Shown here in pieces: positions 36,526-45,032 of a DNA stretch of 64,000 nt (its first letter is position 1; each line of letters opens with the position of its first letter). A program made the translations under genes and the position numbers. Where the stretch lies: NCBI RefSeq assembly GCF_000379725.1, contig NZ_KB903632.1, positions 62,001-126,000 on the forward strand, written 5' to 3'. This stretch comes from Cytophaga aurantiaca DSM 3654. GTDB lineage: Bacteria > Bacteroidota > Bacteroidia > Cytophagales > Cytophagaceae. Below the pieces are notes generated by a model, which was not told the origin of the DNA, searched no databases, and worked only from the letters and a program-made list of their open reading frames with translations.

Positions 36526-36942
36526 ATGGAACGCATCTACGTAGACACGGATATTGTTATGGATCTGTTGGCAAAGCGCGAACCGCATTATCAATTTGCA
36601 GCTCAATTATTTTCTTTAGCCGATAAGAATCAAATCGAAATATGTATCTCCCCTCTTACGTTTTATAATATAAGCTATATCGTTTTTAGAAATTACAATT
36701 CTTCTGAATCAAGAAAAAATCTATTGAAGTTTAAAACACTAGTTACTTTTTTACCTGTGAACGACAAAGTGATTGACCTTACCTTAACCTCCAAATTTAA
36801 AGATTTTGAAGATGGCATCCAGTATTATACTGCCTTGGAGCACAATGTCAATACACTTATTACACGAAATCTAAAAGAATACAAATCTGCTGAAATCAAT
36901 ATCATTACAGCAGAGCAGTATTTGAAGAATAAAGCGAAATAA
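36526..36942 (+). CDS. PIN-domain toxin (VapC-like ribonuclease)
   Basis: 138 residues, single PIN domain. Acidic residues fit the active site: VDTDIVMDLLAKREPH near the N-terminus (Asp 7, Asp 9, Asp 13), a central Glu/Asp set in the FKDFEDGIQY element, and a C-terminal NVNTLITRNLKEY strand with the usual T-R-N. PIN toxins cleave RNA. Paired with the RHH antitoxin immediately upstream. Confidence 0.88.
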   Translation: MERIYVDTDIVMDLLAKREPHYQFAAQLFSLADKNQIEICISPLTFYNISYIVFRNYNSSESRKNLLKFKTLVTFLPVNDKVIDLTLTSKFKDFEDGIQYYTALEHNVNTLITRNLKEYKSAEINIITAEQYLKNKAK

Positions 36943-36965
36943 TTTATCCTTTTAGATATTCTATT

Positions 36966-38282
36966 TTAAGCTTCTGCAGGTACTTCACCGTATGACTTTG
37001 TGCGTATGGTTGCTCCCAATTGATTGAGCAGATTATACAAGCCAAAATATGTTCGGTTAATATAGATACCGTGGCGAGAGCCACGTGCTTGTCTGGCATC
37101 TTTTATTTCTTTCACGTTACTTATGTGTTCACCAAATTCATAAATTTTGGTAAAATAAGAATCATCGCTAAAATCAAATGTTTCAGCATGAAATGGTAAG
37201 CCCAGCAAACGTGTCATCTCACAAAACAAATCAAAGAATATCTCGCGCTGTTTAGGTGTATCCTCTGCATCAAAGAAATTAAGTCGCTCAAATGTTTCCA
37301 ACAAAATCGTTTTATCGGCTATTACTTCTTTATTCAGCAATTTAAAATACTCATTATAAAATTCATCTGGAATCTCTTTTACACATCCAAAATCAATTAC
37401 ACCTAAGGTGCCGTCTTTCCGCATCAAGAAATTCCCCGGATGCGGGTCGGCATGAACCGTACGTAATTGATGCATTTGAAAATCATAAAAATCCCATAAT
37501 AATTGCCCAATATGATTACGTACTTCCTGTGAAGGATTGGTTGCCAGAAATTCTTTCATGTGTAATCCATCGAGCCAGTCCATTGTTAGAATGCGCTTGC
37601 TGGAATACTCCGGATAATAAGCAGGAAAAACTAACCCCGTTATATGTGCACATTGCTTAGAAATTTCGTCCGAACGCCTTAACTCAAGTTCATAATCGGT
37701 TTCTTCAATGAGTTTGGATTCTACTTCATCCATGTACATATCCAAATCCTTTTCCTTCATGTTTAGCAAGCGAACAGCAAATGGTTTTACCAATTTCAAA
37801 TCAGATGAAACACTTTCGGCTACACCTGGGTATTGAATTTTCACGGCATACACTTTACCATCTTTGATTGCCTTATGAACCTGCCCGATGGATGCTGCAT
37901 TTGAAGCATTACGCTCAAATGTATCAAATAAAGAATCCGGCGATTTACCGAAATATTTCTGAAAGGTTTTTACCACTAATGGATAGGATAAAGGCGGTGC
38001 ACTGTACTGTGCCATTGTAAATTTATCAACGTATGCTTGTGGGAGCATATTCTTATCCTGACTTAACATCTGTGCAACTTTAAGCGCACTACCTTTAAGC
38101 TGACTCAGGGTATCATATACATCTTTAGAGTTATCTTCATGCAGCTGCTCTTTTGTTAATTCTGAATCAAAAGCCTTCTTCGCATAATATTTAATATAAT
38201 TCCCTCCGATCTTCGCCCCTGTTTGTACAAATTTTGTTGCGCGTTCAACTTTGCTTGTAGGAATACTGTTTTGTTCTTTCAT
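36966..38282 (-). CDS. ABC1/UbiB-like atypical kinase
   Basis: 438 residues. UbiB/COQ8 family features: the KxGQ region reads LKVAQMLSQDKNMLP (Gly to Ala), the Ala-rich loop is NAASIGQVHKA, the VAIK-type Lys is YAVKIQYPGV, the catalytic loop is VHADPHPGNF and the metal loop VIDFGCVKEIP. Family members support quinone biosynthesis or lipid handling through ATPase activity. Here the quinone would be menaquinone, so the target is unclear. The TetR-like gene lies just upstream on the same strand, separated by an inverted repeat that fills the gap. Confidence 0.9.
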   Translation of the reverse strand: MKEQNSIPTSKVERATKFVQTGAKIGGNYIKYYAKKAFDSELTKEQLHEDNSKDVYDTLSQLKGSALKVAQMLSQDKNMLPQAYVDKFTMAQYSAPPLSYPLVVKTFQKYFGKSPDSLFDTFERNASNAASIGQVHKAIKDGKVYAVKIQYPGVAESVSSDLKLVKPFAVRLLNMKEKDLDMYMDEVESKLIEETDYELELRRSDEISKQCAHITGLVFPAYYPEYSSKRILTMDWLDGLHMKEFLATNPSQEVRNHIGQLLWDFYDFQMHQLRTVHADPHPGNFLMRKDGTLGVIDFGCVKEIPDEFYNEYFKLLNKEVIADKTILLETFERLNFFDAEDTPKQREIFFDLFCEMTRLLGLPFHAETFDFSDDSYFTKIYEFGEHISNVKEIKDARQARGSRHGIYINRTYFGLYNLLNQLGATIRTKSYGEVPAEA

Positions 38283-38425
38283 GATTCGGATTTGTTGGAT
38301 TAATTGAAAATTAGGATTTGCTTCATAGTTAATTGATGCTGTAAGCCGAATCTAGTTGTTGAAATATGGAAAATGTTAAGTGAAACGACAATCCAATTAA
38401 TCCATATATCCAACAAATCCGAATC
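38283..38425. repeat. Inverted repeat filling the whole gap between a stop and a start codon
   Basis: GATTCGGATTTGTTGGAT (38283-38300) and ATCCAACAAATCCGAATC (38408-38425) are perfect 18-base complements. GGATTAATTG (38297-38306) and CAATTAATCC (38394-38403) form an overlapping inner pair. One arm touches the UbiB-like ATG and the other touches the TAG of the TetR-like gene. Confidence 0.85.
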
Positions 38426-39097
38426 CTATTTCTGAAATAAAAACTTTCCAAAATCCACCACTGAATCCAATACAGTATTCCCCATCAAATCAAACGAAAG
38501 ATTTACCGCTTTTTCAATGGCTGCATCCGTACGTTCAAAACCACGGCTCTCATCGTCCATCCAAAACTTCAACACAAACATCAATTGCATCCAAACAAGT
38601 TTGTCGTAGTTGTCTGATAAGTATGGGCGTTTTACGACTTCGTTCTTTTCAATACCTTCGTTGATTAAACTTTTGGCATATGTTAAGAAGGGTTCTCTGA
38701 AGGCTTTGATTGGCGAGCTCATCCAGTTATCTGGACGAAGGCTGAATTTAGAAGTATGAACAATATAACTGCGGTAGTTTTTCAATACCTCAATCCATGT
38801 GTAATAGAACGAAAGTAGCTTTTCTCTCGCTGAATACGATTCGTAGACTTCTTCGCTTTTAAGTTTTGTAAGTGTTTCTTCAAATATGCCCATCCATACA
38901 TCCTTTTCAAGAGATTTGAACGAGTTGTAATGATCGTAAAACTCCGATTCCCTCCTATTCAGTGTTTTCATGAATTGAAAAACTGATTGCGGAAGTTTTC
39001 CGTTCATAAGTACATATTCTATAAAGGTATCCCGAAGTTGCTTTGCAGAAATAGCTTCTGAAGTATGTTGGTGCGATTCTTCTGTATGTGTTTCCAT
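38426..39097 (-). CDS. TetR-family regulator-like protein (COQ9/TetR fold)
   Basis: 223 residues. The N-terminal 60 residues fit a TetR helix-turn-helix (QLRDTFIEYVLMNGKLPQSV, then FMKTLNRRESEFYDHYNSFK). The rest is an all-helical ligand domain with EKLLSFYYTWIEVLKNYRSY and a late WMDDESRGFERTDAAIEKAV, reminiscent of COQ9-like TetR proteins. With the UbiB-like gene downstream, a joint quinone or lipid role is more interesting than simple transcription control, but this is inference. Confidence 0.78.
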   Translation of the reverse strand: METHTEESHQHTSEAISAKQLRDTFIEYVLMNGKLPQSVFQFMKTLNRRESEFYDHYNSFKSLEKDVWMGIFEETLTKLKSEEVYESYSAREKLLSFYYTWIEVLKNYRSYIVHTSKFSLRPDNWMSSPIKAFREPFLTYAKSLINEGIEKNEVVKRPYLSDNYDKLVWMQLMFVLKFWMDDESRGFERTDAAIEKAVNLSFDLMGNTVLDSVVDFGKFLFQK

Positions 39098-39239
39098 AAT
39101 CTTAAAACAGATGAAGTGTGGAGAATGTTCTTGTTGCTTCTTATTAATTTCAACATTTATCGACTCAAAGTCAATTAATTCGGAAAAGAAGTTACTTTAC
39201 TGCCCCAAAGTCGTATGTATGACTTTAAAACACCCCAAA

Positions 39240-39689
39240 ATGATATCATTTAAAATCTGGTTCTCTTTTTCGTTGATTGTTTTATTTTCGATACAATCTT
39301 TTGGGCAAACTGATAAAAATTCCGACAGTACTGCAATAAAGGTCGAAGCAATGCCTAATAAGCAATACACGAACTTTATGATTCTAACGAAAGAGTGCAA
39401 GCATTGTCAGGATAAATTTAAAATAGAAATATGGATCAATGATAATATTTACTTAAATACGATTGCAATAGATTCCCTTGTCATTCATATACCCACTGCA
39501 CAGCCCAACGATATAATTTCCATTAAAAAATACAAATATTTTGATCATACATGGAATTGCAGAAGTTGGACTTACAACCGGGGATACAAGTTTAAAATTA
39601 AAAACAAACCTATAATACGCATAAAATCTACATTAAAAGTAAAAAGCAATTACCCTCATAAAAAAGGGCAAGTCAATTATGATATGTAA
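39240..39689 (+). CDS. Exported relative of the downstream Cys-ribbon family C-terminal domain
   Basis: 150 residues from ATG 39240, giving a signal peptide (FSFSLIVLFSIQSFGQ). The open frame to 39111 adds unlikely residues and runs into the divergent regulator's upstream region. The mature domain has ECKHCQDKFKIEIWINDNIY, similar to the ISIFINNVLYKK region in the three paralogues at 39706-41834, and a matching pattern of PNDIISIKKYKY. It therefore seems to be the same beta-domain without the N-terminal ribbon. Function unknown. Confidence 0.65.
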   Translation: MISFKIWFSFSLIVLFSIQSFGQTDKNSDSTAIKVEAMPNKQYTNFMILTKECKHCQDKFKIEIWINDNIYLNTIAIDSLVIHIPTAQPNDIISIKKYKYFDHTWNCRSWTYNRGYKFKIKNKPIIRIKSTLKVKSNYPHKKGQVNYDM

Positions 39690-39705
39690 TTTTATTCAAC
39701 GTTAA

Positions 39706-40407
39706 ATGATCCGATTCAAAGACATACATATCCCCAAGCCCTGCTCGGTAGAATACGATTCATTGCAAGGCGATGAAACAAAACGGTTTTGCGGTAATTG
39801 CAAAGAGTATGTGTATGATTTCAGAGGAAAGAATGAAGCGTATTTAAATCAGGTGACCGAAACCCAGGGGAAGGTTTGCGGTATTTATTATGAAGATCAA
39901 ATACGGCAACCGAGTTTACGCATAAAACGTCCATTTTACTTTGCAATTGCAACAAAGATTGTAAGCATAGGTCTTTTCATAAAAACTTTTTTTAGCACCC
40001 ACACCGCCGATGCTTCGACTACCTATACACCCTCTATACATTTCGAGCAGCAGGACACGATTGCAGTCATCAAAGCGGAGTTTAAAAACAAACCTAAAAA
40101 ACACAATTCTTATACTATAAGCATTTTTATCAACAATGTTTTATACAAAAAGAATGTATCTGTATATGATGGTTATTTGTACATGCCTGATACTACCTCA
40201 CCCGATGATAGCATTAAAATTATAGTATACAAAAAGAAAGCCTCACGCTATAGCAATGTTTCCTATTCCATAAAACCTAAAGAGTATTTATTTACATTTA
40301 AAGAATCGGATAAAATTGTTGTTGAAATAGATTACAAATTCCATTTCACTTTGATCAAAAGAAGAAACATCAGAGGCAAACGAAGAGCTGCCGTGGGATA
40401 TTATTAA
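39706..40407 (+). CDS. Cys-ribbon membrane protein, paralogue 1
   Basis: 233 residues. N-terminal domain with four Cys (13, 29, 32, 58) in the frame PKPCSVEYDSL, KRFCGNCKEYVYDFRGK and GKVCGIYY, a likely zinc-binding ribbon widespread as an N-terminal module in Bacteroidota. A single membrane helix follows at about 73-95 (FYFAIATKIVSIGLFIKTFF), then a beta-rich exported domain with YTISIFINNVLYKKN and a basic C-terminus (KRRNIRGKRRA). Orientation ribbon-in, domain-out is inferred from the helix. One of three tandem copies. Confidence 0.75.
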   Translation: MIRFKDIHIPKPCSVEYDSLQGDETKRFCGNCKEYVYDFRGKNEAYLNQVTETQGKVCGIYYEDQIRQPSLRIKRPFYFAIATKIVSIGLFIKTFFSTHTADASTTYTPSIHFEQQDTIAVIKAEFKNKPKKHNSYTISIFINNVLYKKNVSVYDGYLYMPDTTSPDDSIKIIVYKKKASRYSNVSYSIKPKEYLFTFKESDKIVVEIDYKFHFTLIKRRNIRGKRRAAVGYY

Positions 40408-40442
40408 GGGTTACTACACAAACTAAATTACATATTCACTCA

Positions 40443-41108
40443 ATGATCCGATTCAAAGACATACACATTCCCAAGCCCTGCTCTGAAGATTATGACTCGC
40501 TTTCAGGCGACGAGGTAAAACGCTTCTGCAGCAGCTGTGAAAAGCATGTCTATGATTTTAGAGGTAAAGATGAAGTTTATCTGAATGAAGTCTTTCAACA
40601 TTCAACAAAGACCTGTGGTATTTACTATCTGGATGAAATAAATACTATCAAAACAAATGCTATCAAAACAAACAAAAAAAGTTTATTCATACACGTTATA
40701 AGCTTCTTGATTTTCATTAAAGCTTTCCTGACAATACAGGATACAAAAGCTTCACAACGCATCATTCCTCAAACAGTACAACTGTCTGAAGATACAGATA
40801 GCACTGAAATCAAAACAACATTTAAAGGAAGACCGATTCGATCAAGAGTAAAAATCAACATTTATATTAACGATACTTTGTATAAGCAATATGCTTACCC
40901 TGAACAAGGCTATCTCTATTTACCTGACTCGCTAAAAGCCCATGATAAAATCAAAGTGAAAATTTTAGGCAACAAATTGTACAAGTCTAAAACATACAAA
41001 TTCAAGTTTGCACATGTGGACAAAATAACTGTTATAATCGCTGGTAAATCACCGATACATTTATTTAAAAGAAGAACTATTGTTGGTGCCATGGGAGATT
41101 TTTGGTAG
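40443..41108 (+). CDS. Cys-ribbon membrane protein, paralogue 2
   Basis: 221 residues. Same architecture: Cys 13, 29, 32 and 58 (RFCSSCEKHVYDFRGKDE), membrane helix near 78-98 (FIHVISFLIFIKAFLTI), then the beta domain with VKINIYINDTLYKQY and LYLPDSLKAHDKIKVK. The first 40 bases of the gene are almost identical to those of its neighbours, pointing to recent duplication. Gap of 35 bases to the upstream copy. Confidence 0.75.
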   Translation: MIRFKDIHIPKPCSEDYDSLSGDEVKRFCSSCEKHVYDFRGKDEVYLNEVFQHSTKTCGIYYLDEINTIKTNAIKTNKKSLFIHVISFLIFIKAFLTIQDTKASQRIIPQTVQLSEDTDSTEIKTTFKGRPIRSRVKINIYINDTLYKQYAYPEQGYLYLPDSLKAHDKIKVKILGNKLYKSKTYKFKFAHVDKITVIIAGKSPIHLFKRRTIVGAMGDFW

Positions 41109-41144
41109 TTTTTTTTTATCAGTAACCCTTATACAATATCAGAC

Positions 41145-41834
41145 ATGATCCGATTCAAAGACATACACATCCCAAAGCCCTGTTCCGTAGATTACGATTC
41201 ACTTCCAGGCGATGAAGTAAAACGTTTCTGCAGTAGTTGTGAAAAATATGTTTATGATTTCAGAGGAAAAGATGAAGTATATTTTAATTCCATTATTAAT
41301 GCACATGGAAAAGTATGCGGTTTTTTTTATGAAGACGATATTAAGTCAACAGCCGTAAAAATTAAGCGTCCATTTTATTCTGCTTTTGCTGCAAAACTAT
41401 TCGGTATATTTTTATTCATTAAAACCTTATTAAGTTCAGACCATGCGCAGGCGTCGACATTCCAAACACATACCACTACTCAGCAAGCAACAGATAGTAG
41501 TGGTGTAAAAGTGAATATCAAAAATCGTCCTTCACAATATCAGGCATACTTACTAGATATCTTTATCAATAATACCTTATACAAATCAGGCGCTAATCTT
41601 GATGATGGAACGGGCTTTATATGGCTGCCCGATTCGTTAAAAGAAAATGACAAAATCAGAATTGTAATAAAGGATTACGGCGACAATCGAGGATCGTATA
41701 AAATTCATAGGAAGGAATATCATTTCAACTATAAAGAATCTGAAAAGATAACGGTCAAAATAAAATTCCATAAAAGATCTGAAATACATCTCTTCAAGAA
41801 AAGAAGAAGATCTACTGGTGGAGTCTATTATTAA
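41145..41834 (+). CDS. Cys-ribbon membrane protein, paralogue 3
   Basis: 229 residues. Cys 13, 29, 32 and 58 conserved (RFCSSCEKYVYDFRGK, GKVCGFFYED), helix near 72-95 (FYSAFAAKLFGIFLFIKTLL), exported beta domain with LLDIFINNTLYKSG and a basic tail (KKRRRSTGG). Gap of 36 bases to copy 2. Together with copies 1, 2 and the exported relative, a four-gene family in one direction. Confidence 0.75.
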   Translation: MIRFKDIHIPKPCSVDYDSLPGDEVKRFCSSCEKYVYDFRGKDEVYFNSIINAHGKVCGFFYEDDIKSTAVKIKRPFYSAFAAKLFGIFLFIKTLLSSDHAQASTFQTHTTTQQATDSSGVKVNIKNRPSQYQAYLLDIFINNTLYKSGANLDDGTGFIWLPDSLKENDKIRIVIKDYGDNRGSYKIHRKEYHFNYKESEKITVKIKFHKRSEIHLFKKRRRSTGGVYY

Positions 41835-41948
41835 ATTCAGAATTCTATATTATTATTCGATTTTATAAATAGAATCGAATAATAGTACATCTTACAGGAG
41901 CATTCAGAAGAAATGCGTATTTTGATATTAAACCGTATTCCAGATAGT

Positions 41949-42842
41949 ATGAAACACATCATCCATTCTACCTTCCTCCTATTCTTCATAGCTTCCATTA
42001 CAATTTCCTGTAAGAAAAAAGGTGACGAACCTACAATAGCTGCAGACACCATGAATTATGACATGGATGAAGCTGCAGTTATTAATGCTGGCTGGACCAA
42101 GACTATGGACGAACCTTTCAATAATGATCTAAGCAATTGGAATATCTGGCAAAGCGGTGCATACAACAACGAATATCAATACTACTCCAACAGCACAAAC
42201 AATATTCATCTCAACAACGGGCAGCTAATTATTACTGCCATTAAAGAATCCGCAACGGGTAATACAGATCCGTACACAACAACACAAAAAACATTTGCAT
42301 TTACTTCCGGACGAATGGAATATAAAACACCCATTTCCGCGAATAGTACTACACCTAAGATTAGATATGCTGCACGCATTAAACTTCCTGCGGGTTATGG
42401 TATGTGGCCAGCCTTCTGGAGCACCGGTGCAAACTGGCCTCAAAATGGAGAAATCGATGTAATGGAAGCAAAAGGACAATTACCTTTTGCTTATGGCACC
42501 AATTATTTCTATGGATCTACATCAGGCATTAGTCAGGTACCTTCAAACAGCGGACTTAATTATACGACAACAAAAGACTTAACAAAATACTGGCATGTAT
42601 ATGAAGTGATCTGGGAAGAGAATAAACTCACGTACATGTTAAACGGAAAAGTGATCCGTACACTAACAAGCGACGTCGCTCCTGGACAATACATCGATGA
42701 TATGTTTGGCAAATCTCAAAACATTACGTTAAACCTTGCTGTTGGCGGAGATTATTTTAGAAATCCGAACTTGCCTGATCCGAATGATATTGTTACGGGT
42801 AGCATGTATGTAGACTGGGTAAAAGTTTTTACAAGTAACTAA
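41949..42842 (+). CDS. GH16-family glycoside hydrolase lipoprotein
   Basis: 297 residues from ATG 41949, chosen because it gives a lipoprotein signal (FFIASITISC, lipidated Cys at 21, followed by KKK). The GH16 catalytic ExDxxE motif is NGEIDVMEAKGQ near residues 168-173. Upstream YAARIKLPAGYGMWPAFWST and downstream WHVYEVIWEENKLTYMLNG match laminarinase/lichenase-type enzymes that cut beta-1,3 or mixed-linkage glucans. Lipid anchoring suggests a cell-envelope location. Ended by a bidirectional hairpin. Confidence 0.9.
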   Translation: MKHIIHSTFLLFFIASITISCKKKGDEPTIAADTMNYDMDEAAVINAGWTKTMDEPFNNDLSNWNIWQSGAYNNEYQYYSNSTNNIHLNNGQLIITAIKESATGNTDPYTTTQKTFAFTSGRMEYKTPISANSTTPKIRYAARIKLPAGYGMWPAFWSTGANWPQNGEIDVMEAKGQLPFAYGTNYFYGSTSGISQVPSNSGLNYTTTKDLTKYWHVYEVIWEENKLTYMLNGKVIRTLTSDVAPGQYIDDMFGKSQNITLNLAVGGDYFRNPNLPDPNDIVTGSMYVDWVKVFTSN

Positions 42843-42845
42843 CAT

Positions 42846-42888
42846 AAAAAAGAAGTCCTGTACCTTTTGATACAGGACTTCTTTTTTA
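42846..42888 (+). terminator. Bidirectional terminator between GH16 and LuxR genes
   Basis: AAAAAAGAAGTCCTGTA pairs with TACAGGACTTCTTTTTT around a CCTTTTGA loop. Convergent genes on both sides. Confidence 0.9.
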
Positions 42889-42928
42889 TATCCTATTTCT
42901 ACATACACGGATTTGAAAAATATTCATT

Positions 42929-43729
42929 TTACAAGTATATATTTTTCAAAAAAGCAAATTGAATCAATTCAGCCATATTTTTGGAATTGGTTTTATGCAA
43001 CATGTTTTTGCGATGGGTGTGAATAGTGTTTTCACTCACAAACAACTTAGCAGCTATTTCTTTACTTGTATGACCTTTTTTTACTAAAGCCAGTATTTCT
43101 ATTTCTCTTTTTGATAATTTCAATTGAGAATTATCTTCGTTAAAAGATGTATAAGATATGGTTTGTTGAATTTGTCCACTTACCGCTTTATAGATTAAGA
43201 AATCGATATTGCCGTCTTTTTTAATATGATTAATATCATTCATTAAAAACATCATATACATGGGAGATCCGTCGGGATAGGTTTCGATAACACCAAATTG
43301 AACCTGGCACCAAAATTCGTGTTTGTCTGACCGTACTGCTCTAAAGGTAGAATTAAACTTATAGCTTTTAGCATCTTCATTGTTTGCTACTGCTTCTGCG
43401 ATTGTTTCACTGATTTTGGGATATAAATAGGCATTATAAATTGCCATGTGTGTGGGATGAAAAGTATCATATACTATCTGCATTCCGTTTTCGCTTACAA
43501 ATGCCTCTCTGGAATACCCCATGAGGCTAGAAAAATTTTCATTGCAATATATGTATCTTAATTCTTTATGGTCAAATATATTTACCGCTACTGGAAAGCT
43601 ATTGAATAAGACATCCAGTTCTTTTAAAAATATTGGCTTGTGATTGTCCAGTGATTGTGAATTCTTTTTCTCAAATAGGTTTTTCAAATTCACTTCAAAG
43701 TCAACAAATGAAATTATTTCATTTTCCAT
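42929..43729 (-). CDS. PAS-LuxR transcriptional regulator, copy 1
   Basis: 266 residues. Central PAS domain (about 45-170: FPVAVNIFDHKELRYIYCNE, FSSLMGYSREAFV), then a C-terminal LuxR/GerE helix-turn-helix (about 200-262): LKLSKREIEILALVKKGHTS, KEIAAKLFVSENTIHTHRKN. No receiver domain, so it is a one-component sensor-regulator. Nearly identical throughout to the gene at 43992, forming a tandem duplication. Confidence 0.88.
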   Translation of the reverse strand: MENEIISFVDFEVNLKNLFEKKNSQSLDNHKPIFLKELDVLFNSFPVAVNIFDHKELRYIYCNENFSSLMGYSREAFVSENGMQIVYDTFHPTHMAIYNAYLYPKISETIAEAVANNEDAKSYKFNSTFRAVRSDKHEFWCQVQFGVIETYPDGSPMYMMFLMNDINHIKKDGNIDFLIYKAVSGQIQQTISYTSFNEDNSQLKLSKREIEILALVKKGHTSKEIAAKLFVSENTIHTHRKNMLHKTNSKNMAELIQFAFLKNIYL

Positions 43730-43991
43730 AATTCATTAATAAAGTTCTAAAATCTTATTATATAATAGCATTTGTCATGCAAATTTAACCAATTGCCTGA
43801 TAGAAGTTGAAATATTTTTTTTACTTGACTTGCTTTTTATTTAGTTACTCTCCTATTTCTACATAACCGGTTTTCAATAGGATTGAAAGACATTCTCTTT
43901 TTTTAATTGCGTTAAAATAGCCGAATAAGCTTATTTCTTTTCGCCAATATTTCAGTAGTAAATACTATGAAAATATTTTAAAATATTTATT

Positions 43992-44792
43992 TTACAAGTA
44001 TATATTTTTCAAATTAGCAAAGTGAATCAATTCAGCCATATTTTTGGAATTGGTTTTATGCAACATGTTTTTGCGATGGGTGTGTACAGTGTTTTCACTC
44101 ACAAACAACTTTGCCGCTATTTCTTTACTTGTATAGCCTTTTTTTACTAAAGCCAGTATTTCTATTTCTCTTTTTGATAATTTCAATTGAGAATTATCTT
44201 CATTAAAAGAAGTATAAGATATTGTGTGTTGAATTTCGCCACTTGTTGTTTTATAGATTAAGAAATCCATATTGTTATCTTTTTTTATATGACTAATATC
44301 GTTCAATAATGACAAAGTAAACATCGGAATTCCATCTGAATAGGTTTCAATAACTCCAAACTGCACTTGACACCAAAATACGTGTTTGTCTGAACGAATG
44401 GCTTTAAAGGTAGAACTGAACTTGTAGCTTTTAACATCTTCATTGTTTGCTACTGCTTCTTCCATTATTTCAACTACTTTGGGATATAAATAAGTATTAT
44501 AAATTGCCATGTGCGTGGGATGAAAAGTATCATATACAGTTTGCATTCCATTTTCGCCCATAAATGTCGATCTGGAATATCCCATGAGACTAGCGAGATT
44601 TTCATTGCAATACGTGTATCTTAATTCTTTATGGTCAAATATATTGGCCGCTACTGGCAAGCTATTGAATAAGACATCTAGATCTTTTAAAAATGTTGGG
44701 TTATGATTGTTTAATGATTGTAAATTTCTTTTCTCAAATAATTTTTTCAAATTCAGTTCAAAGTCAACAAATGAGATCATTTCATTTTCCAT
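43992..44792 (-). CDS. PAS-LuxR transcriptional regulator, copy 2
   Basis: 266 residues, the same length and architecture as copy 1 (PAS about 45-170, LuxR HTH about 200-262), with scattered substitutions mostly in the PAS domain. The promoter-side sequence is also duplicated (ATAATTCATTAATA and CTTATTATA blocks at 43730-43815 and 44793-44875). The DNA-recognition helix ENTVHTHRKN differs from copy 1 only by I to V, so both likely bind the same sites while sensing different signals. Confidence 0.88.
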   Translation of the reverse strand: MENEMISFVDFELNLKKLFEKRNLQSLNNHNPTFLKDLDVLFNSLPVAANIFDHKELRYTYCNENLASLMGYSRSTFMGENGMQTVYDTFHPTHMAIYNTYLYPKVVEIMEEAVANNEDVKSYKFSSTFKAIRSDKHVFWCQVQFGVIETYSDGIPMFTLSLLNDISHIKKDNNMDFLIYKTTSGEIQHTISYTSFNEDNSQLKLSKREIEILALVKKGYTSKEIAAKLFVSENTVHTHRKNMLHKTNSKNMAELIHFANLKNIYL

Positions 44793-44881
44793 AATTCATT
44801 AATATAGTTCTTAAATCTTATTATAAAATAACATTTGCCTCAGCAAATCTAACCAATTGAGTGAAAGAAGTAAATTTGACA

Positions 44882-44938
44882 AATACTAAAAAATAAATGC
44901 CTTGAATTAAATTTACAAGGCATTTATTTTTTAGTATT
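44882..44938. terminator. Long perfect hairpin between LuxR copy 2 and the T9SS cargo gene
   Basis: Arms of 23 bases (44882-44904 and 44916-44938) with the core AAATGCCTTG/CAAGGCATTT pair perfectly around an 11-base loop. It lies past the stop of the minus-strand gene ending at 45033, so it is probably that gene's terminator. Confidence 0.8.
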
Positions 44939-45032
44939 TAATTATTCTCTACTATTTTTTAATCTACCAAGATTTCAAAAAAACAGAAATCTATAAAGAA
45001 CTTAGTATGTTATCTTAGGGCGATCAGGAAAT

